A model generated the notes under the pieces. The model did no database searches. It had not been told where the DNA came from and saw nothing but the letters and a program-made list of their open reading frames with translations. A stretch of DNA of 64,000 bases from Lineus longissimus (taxonomy: Eukaryota; Nemertea; Pilidiophora; Heteronemertea; Lineidae). Below, one piece after another: positions 50,443 through 61,460 of the stretch (position 1 is its first letter; the number at the start of each line of letters is the position of its first letter). The translations under genes and the position numbers were made by a program. The stretch is taken from assembly GCF_910592395.1 (NCBI RefSeq), contig NC_088315.1:4466501-4530500 (forward strand), written 5' to 3'.

Positions 50443-53400
50443 GTTCGTGTAATATCTGATAAATCTAATGAATTGAGACCAAACTGAATGATATGGCTTG
50501 GTCTCTTTCCCCATGTGATTCGTATGGACGTAATCATTCACCAACTATTTCTCTAATAAGTTAGGACAAATCAAATTCTTACTCACGACAAGATCTTGTC
50601 CCCAGCCAAATGTTACATTTAGCAGCCAATAGCTTTGCTTGCAGAAAGCTACAACTCTGACAACGGTATGACCTGAAGACATTTACATCCAAGCTATTTC
50701 CCTGTGATGTTGGAATCATTGCGGGTAGCCAATGTCTTCTCTTCCGCTGAAATGATCTCAGAAAGATTGCCCGGTGATTCCCAGCGCACCCGGGGGAGGC
50801 GTTAAATCTTATCTTGTGGAAAACTATTTTGCAACTCAAATTTACAAGTCGTTTTACGTCTTGGTCACGGAATCCCCAGGGTAGCATAAATTACTGATTC
50901 GACTTTAGGTTTCCTTTGTGTTCACTGAGAAGCCTACGAGGTCCTATTCAAGAGGACCTGGGATGGCTTTTTCGAGATTTATTTCAAGGTTATGATGTGA
51001 TACTTGTTTTGATACCAAAATCTTTGTCATAATTCGTCCTGGCCATCGTGAAGCTGATCCTGTGCGCAAGTCTTGGATCTCCAGATCTCGTCCCCTGGAG
51101 CTGCTATAGTTCTGGGCTGATACCGAATGTTAATAAAGTTAAGAGTCTTTGAGAATCTAGCAAAACAACTGGTCAAAATGATGGATCGTATCACAAATTA
51201 AACAGTACTCGGAAATTTTAACTGGAGATTGAACAGGCTAACATCAAAGTGAAGTATAGAACCTGATAATGTACGTGATACAGACGGAGTGCAACTGGTG
51301 TACATGCTTTGACTATGGGAGCATGGCAAACCGTTTTGTTTTGCAGCCGACCGTGAAATAGCTTCCTACAGCCGACAATGTCTGATCTAGTGCAGATTAG
51401 ACCGTCACAACATTAATTATATACTGATGGATTTTTGATGATACGGCTAAAGGACAGACTAATAAAGTATCCGTCATGTAGAGACAGGATGGTTGCATCA
51501 AGGTCGAAGTCGGGAGACGAATGTGACAAATGGATGTACAAGTCAAATACGGTTTAGATGGTCTAAGACAAAAGGCAGCAACCACACGGACCCTCACATA
51601 TATTCTTTCGTTCTAAGAGCAATTATCAACTGGGACGAGCAAGCTATCTACTTGCCTTCAGAAGATGCATCCAAGTCCCCCGAAGAACCAAAATCAGTCT
51701 ACCAAATTGGCGTCCAACCGCGCCCTACGCTATTAAGCACACTGACCAGGAACACGTTTGCTGCTGATCGCGAAACTCGCAACAAGTTTGGATTTTTCCT
51801 ACCTCCCACACCTTTGCACCAATTGTTGATATTTCGGCATCCATCGGAGAACAAGTGGTTTATTTCTGTTCACTGGTGTTTTAAGAGCAACAAATCGATT
51901 GAAAACTTCGATGGCGAAGATGATGTACAATTAACTGGTCTGAAATTCACGTTTTCAACATGTGTGTTTCAATTCTTAGACATGTCAGAATAACTGTTAC
52001 GTCGCTTGAAATACACTTTGCATCACTCTTCCCAGCCCTAGTGCTCCAGCTTCTAGTCTTGTGGTGGCACTCATAGATATTAGTATTTGTCACCAGATCA
52101 CCTTGTTCCTTGCTTGAAATGTCGAACGAGTAACTACAATATCTGGAATGCGCCGCAGGACTATCATTACCGCAGGATCAAGAATTGGCGAAAGGGATCA
52201 AATGAGTAATAACCATCACCAGGAATCAGCTATTCTCATTAGTCTCATCCAATCCACCTGACTTTGGGAGCAATTTGTAGATCTTTGAGCATGATAGTTG
52301 GAGATATCATAATGTTTGTGTATGAGGTTCATACAAAGTAGCATACCATTTGGTTCCAACGATATCATAGTATGGAATGTAAAAGGACATCCAAAAATAG
52401 TTTACATCGAAATTAGATCAACACCTGTGAAAGCGTCGGTTTCTCGCTTTCACTGATGCAGTGGATACTGGCCTTGATAGCTGTCACCCACAGACGCTAC
52501 GCTTTACTTAAACAGTTGGTTCATAGCGTTACTCAGCACCTAAACTGAAATGACTTGATATCTGGCATCTAGCCTGTGTCCATGGCGTCGCCGTACGCCA
52601 CAAGTAAATAGAACCTTAGCTCCCAGCTTCACTGGAATCACAATGTGTCCAACGAATATGATATATTGCAGTTTGAGTGAGAACATGATCCCGTAAACCC
52701 ATATGATGGAGAGATGGAGCGCAGATAAGGACACATTTGGACCACACAGTGATGGCGACTTTCTGTGGAAGGACCACTCGGAAAATGATTTTACTTCATC
52801 TGTTTGATCGAGATCTGTTTCTTTTTTATGAGGAATCCCACCATGGTTTAAAAGATGTTACGTTTTGTCAGCTTGTCTTAGAGATCATCAGTGATTGAAG
52901 TAATTCAATTAGCAGTTGGCTTACCGAAGAACAGCAGCTTAGCAGTAGTAGCAGTGGTGGAATAGATTGGGTGATGGTGCACAAAAGTGCATTCTTTTAA
53001 ACTGATAGAGCCAAAATATATTTCATCGGCCAATCCATACAATGTCCTTCGTCTCTGACTTGCTACTCCATAGGAAGTCATATTCTACACTCAGACTTGG
53101 TTAACGGCGAATTATCCCTAATTCCGGATTCGCCTGATGAGCGTCAATATATTAGTACCCGTGGCCATCGCAGTTGGAATCGGCAATCGGGGACAATAAT
53201 CATGTCTCCTATAAGTACCACATCTCTATGATGCTCCGGTGGAATTGAAATGCGAAGGCAAGAAGAATCAGTCGTTTATTCTCGACACTTCTTTTATTGG
53301 AGGGAAAGTGGCCACTATGATCAGAAGAAGGAAGGTTGATAGACATCAGGGATTACGCTGTAACCTTTTAGGTAATTGGTACCCAGGCTGAATACAGATT

Positions 53401-54941
53401 CTGCTGTGAATGACAGACGTTTCATTGGGCTAGCCCGTCTTTGAAGAAAGGGTGCGTGGGAGTTCGCGTGAAAAATGCTATTTCTCTTCTGTATGGTTGT
53501 GTTTTGCTCAGTAGCATAATACTGATATTTTGACTCAATATCCCTTTGATTTGGGTGCGAAAATATGAAATGTATTAGGACAACACCATGCCTAGGGGGT
53601 CCGCAACATCACTTCGTTCCGAACTGCAACAGCCTGGGTTGGCATGAGTGTGTGTTTGTTTGACAGCTACTGACTCACAACCTGTACATACGTTACGTTG
53701 CTCTGCTACCATGTTGCTTCGAGAGCGAATTGGCGATTGAAAGAGGCGTCTGATCAAATAGCAGACCATAAGTGAAACCTCAGTCTTTGAGCAGCTGCTA
53801 CCACATTCATACTAGTATTAGTTTGCCCACATTCATCTTTATAGGATAGATAAACGTTGATCATAACCCTCTAATATCCTAATACAGAATTTGTCTAAAT
53901 GACCGATCATATGGCAGCAATAAAATAATTTGCCTGAGACGTGGTCGCTTGTAAGCACTTAGGAAGTGGTTTCTAGGAGTTATCAGTCTGGTATATATTG
54001 TTCCTTCGGGATGGTTGTTGTCGAAACAAATAACACATATTGCCTCCGAATGGTCAGAGTGCATGCAATATGGCCAATAGTTGACATGATGAGAGACAAG
54101 ACTTGAACTGATGTTAATAGAGTTCCTTCTTTCGAAAGGGGTTATTGTGGTATGTGTCCTAAAGTACGGATAGAAAGAACGAACATCGGTTATCGCTCGC
54201 GTACTCACACTTGCAATCTTTTGCAAACTAAAGTAAAATCCAAGTCCAAAGTGAATTTCAAGTCGTTGTTTTGAAAAGTTGGACGAAGTGCTGATGTCAT
54301 GAGTACCAGCAATGACGAAAATTGTTGTTAGTGTAATGTTCACTCTCTCTCCTTATTGCATTGGGAAGCAAAACCCTGCTCTTCTTCTTATAGATTACCG
54401 ACTCAGAATATTTGTTGAAAGTGTTAAATCATTCTACTTTAAACCACAGACCAAATCCTTTGAAATTAATTGCTGTCACCATTATCATCACAGCGCCAAA
54501 AACACCAACATCAAGGGAACGCCCCGTCTGTTAACTGAGATTCAATTTCTGATCCACAATCAGTAATTTATTAAGCTATTGAACATTTGAGACGACTTCC
54601 TGCAGATTCTGACTGCTTCAGATGCGCTCAGTCTCAACTGGCCATCTCCCAATTAATTTTCTATTAAGTGTTCAGGTCTCAGAGGACTGCTTTCATTCAC
54701 TGATGGATCCTAAGGATATTAACACTTTTGTAAGCATTGATTTGAAAGACTTTGTGAGCGGGAGTGTAGACTGCCCTGGGGATGATATCAACAGGCGGCA
54801 GAACCTATTATCTTTTGATGTTTTCGGGCAGAAGATTACTTTTGCTCTTTGTTGACATCCATTGGTTTGGATTTAATGTTGTTTTGAATGTTTGCTGAAC
54901 ACTGGAACTGACATCATTCTGTAATAATTTTTATGAAATTT

Positions 54942-54996
54942 AAATTTTTTATTGGGGTGCCAACTTTTTTCTTTATTGGGGTGCCAACGTTCTTTC
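54942..54996. repeat. Short tandem duplication before the nAChR exon
   Basis: TTTATTGGGGTGCCAAC is present twice within about 25 bases, followed by a weaker third copy (CAATTGGGTTTTGGG). It lies about 80 bases upstream of the receptor exon 2 acceptor. Confidence 0.6.
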
Positions 54997-55059
54997 AATT
55001 GGGTTTTGGGTGGTCAATACAGGAAACTCTCATGATTATTTCATTGATTATCGTTTCAG

Positions 55060-58000
55060 GGCTGGTCCAGAGCGCAAAACAGATATCCAATGAAATCTTG
55101 CTCAAGAAACGACTTCTCAGAGGTTACGACACTTCAAGTCGGCCAGTCCAAAATGATTCAACATGCATCAACGTTACTATAGCAACATCTTTGTACCACA
55201 TCTTAGAAACTGTAAGTATGATTTCTTTATTCTAGTGTGGTAGAAAAACTATGATCAACTTCAGAAATCATGAATATCCAAAAGCGAGATGCTGTGACAT
55301 TTTGGTCTTACCCGATTACTGGCCCTGCAATCCGCCTCCTACCGTGTCTATTGGTGACGTGAATTAGTATAGGAATTCAATAAAGCTAAATGATGTATAC
55401 TTCGATTCCCGTATGATTTGATCAAGGCAGATCAGTCGCCTTCTTGGAGCTTGGCTCTCGTCTGTCTGGGCTCGAAGCGTGTCTGGTAAAGCACATTCCC
55501 CATGGGGAAGAACCGAGAGAAGTGTGGATAAATGAGAGATGCACGACATCAAACCGTGAGAAGCAGTTGACTGCTTTCTCTTCACGACAAGACATAGGGC
55601 CTGTAGGAGATAACTACGACACTTGAAACCCTTAAGGAAGCACGTACTTTCTTCTGAGTATGGATCAATGTTTTTTTTACTATTTTCAGAATGAACGGCA
55701 TCAGACACTGCAAGCTCTGCTGTCAATCCGATTGGTATGTTGAGAGTTGCTATCGGCTTATTATTTAAAAAGTTCAAATTAAGGTTAATGTGGAGTTGCA
55801 ATCGTTGTATCAGGTTTATTACCAACCGTTTGTTTTTCTGCACAAATCAACATTTTTCAGAAGGAACCCAAAACAAATACAGTCGTGTACTCACAAAGTC
55901 CATCAATAAATCTCTTTTCGAGGTTTTATTGAACTAACTATCATATCACATAGTCGAACACACCATCTTCAATTCATGATCTCCTATACACAAAGAAATA
56001 CGTTCCTCTCGGCTGCTGCTTTACCACTGTGAAAGCCTTTGAGGAAGTGCCATGAAATTGAATAATTTACACTGAAAACTAATCAGAATTTCTTTGTAAA
56101 CGTCGGGTTTTCAACCTTTTAAGATAATTCAATTTCAATTTTGAAACTCTGAATATTTTGGCTCTAATTACACCATTTCTGTTTACAGCGGTGGGTGGAT
56201 GAGTACTGGAAATGGAACGAGACAAAATACGGCGGAGTAAAAACTATTTGGGTACCAGCCAAGAGTATATGGGTACCGGATCTTGTGATAAAAAACTAGT
56301 AGGTATATCATTAGCTATTTCTTTGAGGTAATCTATAAAAGATACACATTCAGAGCGATAATCTGTTTGATTTCTAATGATGCTATTAGACATCTTGTTA
56401 GGTAGACGTCTGCTAGACGTCTATTTGTTACTGTCTTGTGCTGCTAACACGTTCCGAATGGTGGATACACCAGATATGTTTTTTGTCTCTCTACCGATGA
56501 AACAAAATAACGAAACTGTGGGTGGATTGACAAGGGGGAACCCATTGGTCCGAATTGAATCATACTGTTACCCAGGTATCCTGTTCCGATCACAACGACG
56601 TCATTACCACGTGACAAACTTCGGGCTATCCATCAATCACGTGACATTGAACTGCTCCTCGATCATCTTGTGATTTGGCAACTGAGAGGTTTATTGACGT
56701 TTCGTTTATTGATCAATCACTTGTGAGCTACTGAGATATTACAGCTTTATTACAAGCATCATTGAATTTCAATCGATAAGAATCTTTGAAATAAAACGGC
56801 TGTATGAAACTGATTTCATTCGTTGTTCGTTTTGGCTTGACCAGTTGTGGGTCAAGGTCATTCAGACTGTGGGTCAAGGTCATGCTCATATCCGAAGCCT
56901 TGATTCTTCCATTACGTTTTTTAATGTTTTAAGTACATTGTAGTTTTATTCACAGCCGAGAGTTTGCAGCAACCTGGTAACATTTAAGTTGGTGCACTAA
57001 CAATAATGATATTTTCTACGTGCATGATACACTTTCTTCTTCTAAAATAACTCACAAAAAGACGCATTTCCAGACAGGCGGAAGCAACATTCCTGGATAT
57101 GAGCCTTTATGGCATTCAACCGACGCCTGAATTCGGCAAGGATGCCATAAGACAAAAATGCCCTCGATACTTCTTTTGACTTGTTAGTAATTTTGTTACT
57201 GATGCCAATGAAGAATAGTAGCTGTGTTTTGAGAGATAGAAAGGGCTAAGTTCGATTATTTCAACAGTCAAAGAATCTGCTTTGCTAGAGATTTACTGAG
57301 GGTTACAGCCTAATTGCTGATGGACTTCTTCTCTGTTCTCCAGTGCTGCCGAGTCGTACCAGCCCTTCATGAACACCAATGCTGTCATCCAGAGCAATGG
57401 GAAGGTCCTGTGGATGTTTCCTATGGTTGTCAAGGTCTACTGCTCCCTCGACGTCAAGTTCTTCCCCTTCGACGACCAACACTGTAAAATAGAATTCATA
57501 TCATGGACGTACAGCGGATTTGAAGTGAACATGCTATACGATCCTGCTGATAAGAATGTCGTTTATTACAAGCCAGAAAACCAACAGTGGTCTGTTCAAA
57601 ACATTTCCGTAAAAAGGAGAGTTGCGTACTACGCCTGCTGCGCGGAGCCTTACCCGGATGTGACGTTCACTATACACATGCGCAGACGGAGTTTGTTTTA
57701 CGTGATAAATTTGATATGTCCATGCTTGCTGATTTATATGATTTCGTTCCTGGCGTTTTTTCTGCCTGTGGAATCGGGTGAAAAGGTGAACTTGGAGATA
57801 ACGGTGCTACTAGCTCTTGTGGTGTTCCTACTCATGGTGGGTGAGATTATGCCTCCAACCCCTGATGCAATACCCGTTGTAGGTGAGTTAGCCACGTGTT
57901 CCTTCCCTTTGGCATTTGGCTTCGCCTTTACTTCAATTTCAGGCTCACAGACCTCACAGACAACAGAAACCACACCTGGCCAGAAGCGTTATGGACTAAT

Positions 58001-59089
58001 CCATTTTGATTTTCATATCTATTTTTCTTTTTTGTTGTTCAAAATACCTTCCTCTGGACTTGCTTTATTCTAGTCAGCTCTCACTGGATCCCGAGAACGT
58101 TGGTATTTTCAAATAAGTCACTTGCCATGTGTATACATGTACAACGCGTTGACTCTTATCACTAGCAGTGTCCACTCTATGTATGAACTGAGAAATATTT
58201 GAATTATTCATAAAACTGATGGAGATTTACTGCTGGCGGTTGATAACTAAGCTTCACTCTGTCTCTATCTCCATCTTGTATCGCTGTCCGTTGCGCCTTT
58301 GGTACACTGCCGTGTTTATATGGCAACTTGGACGCATTTGGTCAACTTGCTATAATATCATGATAGTTATTATTATTACCCAAAGTCATTGATCATTTGT
58401 AATGTTTGGTGGTGAGAGGTTTTTAAGATTCAGTTATCAATTGTTAATTGATGTCGACTTTCGTTTAACCAAAGTGGCAGGACTATGAATGTACCGGATA
58501 AAACAGCGCGTATTCGGGTAAGTTTGAAGTATGGCCCATGTTACCTATACACCCAACTCTATGATGATTGGTAACTTCCGATTCAAAGGTAGATTCCATT
58601 TTATTTCCAGGGATGCTTGTAGGAACCACCATGGTGATGGTGTCGATGGCCCTCATCATGTCTGTCATTGTGACCAATGTTTACTTTAAAAAGGACGGCC
58701 AACAGAATGTTCCCAAGTTCCTCCGCAAAGTCTTCCTGCGTCCGATGCCCTGGAAAAGGTGGTGGCGAGACCGCCGAAAGAAAAAGGCGAATCGGCGGCG
58801 CTACGAAGTGAGTCGCAGCGCGAATATCGGAAATATGGGGGAGCTAGAATTTCAGGACTTAGCCGCTACGAAGGAGGGTGATACGTTCATTTATCATTGT
58901 GACAGTATGAATGGACAGCTTTCGAGTTGCACACATGAGGCACAGAAAAAGAACACTCCAGAGGAATGGCAGAAAGTTGCAAATAACATGGACACGTGTT
59001 TCTTTTGGACTTTTACTGTGATTAGCGTGGCGACTCTGGGATTTATATTCTTCAGCATTGAGCCGCTGATGGAGCATGGTATATCTTGA
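55060..59089 (+). CDS. Nicotinic acetylcholine receptor, alpha-type subunit (Cys-loop channel), exons 2-6
   Basis: Pentameric acetylcholine-gated cation channel subunit of the plasma membrane. Exons: 55060-55211, 55690-55734, 56189-56298, 57344-57882 and 58611-59089; with exon 1 at 38290 the product is 458 residues. Exon sizes of 45 and 110 bases are those of classic nicotinic receptor genes. Ligand domain: LLRGYDTSSRPVQNDS, WVPDLV (loop A), the 15-residue Cys loop (Cys153-Cys167, with FFPFDDQHC), SWTYSG (loop B) and YYACC (vicinal Cys218-219, mark of an alpha subunit). Membrane segments: M1 from YVINLICPCLLIYMI; M2 KVNLEITVLLALVVFLLMVGE, preceded by Glu as in cation channels; M3 from MLVGTTMVMVSMAL; M4 from FFWTFTVISVATLGF. 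The M3-M4 loop is basic, and the tail is very short. An internal ATG at 55032, in frame, could instead serve as start (MIISLIIVSGLVQSA). Confidence 0.93.
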
Positions 59090-60275
59090 TCAGCACCAGG
59101 TGTAACAACGTGAGAGTTTGTTGTGCACCTGATGAAATGAAACAAAAAAATGACACGGGCACCCAAAGTTTTGTATTCTCAGAATTCTATTGTAAATATG
59201 GTCAGTACAGCTAAAACACACATCATGTGATATGGATGTCATTTTAGGAAATTAACTTAGGACGCTTGAAACAATTTGTGCAAACTCGTGATTTTGATAC
59301 AACTCTGTAAATATCTGTGTGCCCCAATTTTAACTATTTTGCCATCGTGAGAGGAGGTACCACAGGGTATTGATTGATTGATTAATTGATTGAGTTGAAA
59401 ATGTCTACTCACGAGGCCTGACTGTCTCTCTATGTATAAGAAGAAAGGGAATGACTCTCTGTCAATTCTCCATTAGTTTGACAAGGGCAAACTTGTTCAG
59501 AGGACGGTTTTGATTGGTTGATATGGATAAACAACTCAATCTGACCAATCGAAAGACAGTTTTCGTACTGCTTTGGAAGCTGTACATGTGCAGATGGGGG
59601 AGATCCGTTGTAATTGTCCGGAGGAATATGCATGGAGGGTCACCATTTTTTGTTTTATAAAGAGACTAGGCCTAGGCCGTGATGAGTAGGCCGTTTAAAC
59701 TCAACCATTCACAAGACCCTGTGGAGGGATCATGAAGCTGTAATCGGTTGTGTACGTGACATAAAAAAGTTCTTCCATCACGGCGAGTTGTGACCGTTGT
59801 ATCATAAATACGTAGTCAGTTATAGAATTGTCAATATCTTTTCAAAGCTGGTGGGATTTTTACAAAGTAGATAGCGCAATATGTGGATGGAAATGGCTCA
59901 TAAATTTAACAGGTGTTATTCAGTAGCCTAGATTATAGTAGTGTATAAAGTACAGTAAAAAATAGAAGTAGCCGACTGACAGCCTCTATTGGATTAACCC
60001 ACTATCTGACATCATCATATTTACCGGTTTACTGCTGATCATGATTCACATACAAGTATAGATTGTAAAACGTGTATAGTTACATCGCTTTATCTTCACT
60101 GTCACTCATAACGATGGATTGTCTCTGAGTGGGTCCACAACGTTTCTCCTTGGTTTCTTAATGGCGTCTCAGGTGGAATGATGTATGAGTGTATATGCAG
60201 GAAAGCCAATCATCATGTTTAACTCACTGATGACCGCATTTGTATATATAATTTTCATACACGTTCACATGTATC

Positions 60276-60281
60276 AATAAA
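60276..60281 (+). promoter_or_regulatory. Possible poly(A) signal of the nAChR gene
   Basis: AATAAA about 1.2 kb after the stop codon at 59087-59089. It is the first clear canonical hexamer seen downstream. Confidence 0.45.
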
Positions 60282-61184
60282 CTATGGTCTGGGTGTCAAT
60301 ATAACACTGTATAATTGGTCGAATTCACATGGGAATGGTTCCTTCATTTTGAAAGTGTAATGAGAGAGAAGTAACGTTCATGTAAATGTCCTTGATTCCT
60401 ATTGTACACATCATTTGTAGTTTCAGAACAAAATATTAATAAAAATAATAATATTTCTACCACTGACTTCTGCTTCATGCTATGGCATGGCATCTTCCAT
60501 GTTGCTGAGTGTTTTCTGTTGAGAACAGGATAGAACGAACGAGGGAGAGGTCTGTGAACAGCAACATGTTCAGGAAAAACTGAGCCGGATGTAAATGCTC
60601 TCGTAACAGTATCTTCATCACCTTGAGCCATCAGTGGGTGTCTTCGATACTGACTAGCACACTTAAAGGGAGTGCTACCCAACACCGCGTGTTAAAGGTG
60701 ATGACAGCCTTTGACGGTTGCACCGACTCGGTGGTTTGAGCTGTGTGGCTTGTACTCCTAGTCCCAGGTTCTGTTGATGTTGGTCACAGCCACTCTGTCA
60801 CATCTTCCAGACTATCAGCAACGCAAAATTGCAACTATACCATTGATAATCAAATCAAGTTGACGTATCGGTCTGCCGTAGCAACCAAACGTCACCTTCC
60901 TCATTACTTGTCGAAGCGACTTGTCAAAGCGATCCGACTTGCAGTCGTTCAACCTCGAGGATCAACCAAACCGGTCATCCCGTCTGATCTTCACATGCAA
61001 GAAGCCGGTTGAACGCCGGGTTGAACGCCAGACTACATGCCTGTCATAGCAGTCATCCATAAACATGTCCACCATGTCCCATCTTCCCGAACTATCAGCA
61101 GCTCCATTGGTTTTCGTCAGGCCGCAAGATTGCAGCGATATCGCGATAATCGAATGTCAGAGGCGCTGATTTATCAGCGGGGAT

Positions 61185-61460
61185 TTTGTAGCAAATGACC
61201 ATTATCTACGCCTCAGTAGCTCCCTGTACAAAACCTTGATAACCATGACCATATGAGCAGCATCGTCGGGTCACAGTGGGAGTTAAACCACAGCAGGGTC
61301 TTAACATGACCATATGAGAGTAGATTTGGTGACAAATGACCATTATCAAGTATGTATATGGTCTACGTATACTTGCCATTATCTACCCCTCAATCATTTC
61401 GGTTGCTACCTGTACTGGACGCAGCCATGATATCCTTTGACCATGTGCATGAGCAGGAGC
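61185..61460. repeat. Diverged local direct duplication
   Basis: The series AAATGACCATTATC, CTCAnT.gCTnCCTGTAC, CCATGA…, GACCAT.TG…GAGCAG appears at about 61190-61262 and again, split and diverged, at about 61331-61455; CATGACCATATGAG also recurs at 61306. Function unknown. Confidence 0.5.

Larger units (their letters stand above)
38342..55059. other. 16.7-kb gene-free stretch, proposed nAChR intron 1
   Basis: AT-rich sequence with no convincing exon on either strand. Scattered open frames of up to 166 residues (near 46396-46848, 51493-51993 and, on -, 53879-54343) show no recognisable motif or good splice context. A few local repeats are present (50375-50440; 54942-54996). If exon 1 at 38290 is right, all of this is intronic. 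Confidence 0.6.

Noticed and set aside
51493-51993. 166-residue open frame on +
   Set aside because: No ATG at its start, no domain, no splice support; taken as chance.
53475-53520. Signal-peptide-like start (MLFLFCMVVFCS) as receptor exon 1
   Set aside because: No strong donor in phase 1; the following frame stops at once.
53879-54343. 154-residue open frame on -
   Set aside because: No motif and no supporting exons; within the proposed receptor intron.
55032-55211. In-frame ATG at 55032 as the sole start of the nicotinic receptor
   Set aside because: Possible (MIISLIIVSGLVQSA), but a clean pyrimidine-rich acceptor sits inside it at 55059, at the place where this gene family has a phase-1 intron, and the exon at 38290 fits. 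Kept as the alternative.
55364-55843. 159-residue open frame on -, opposite a receptor exon
   Set aside because: Overlaps the 45-base receptor exon on the other strand and has no known domain; could be a repeat remnant.
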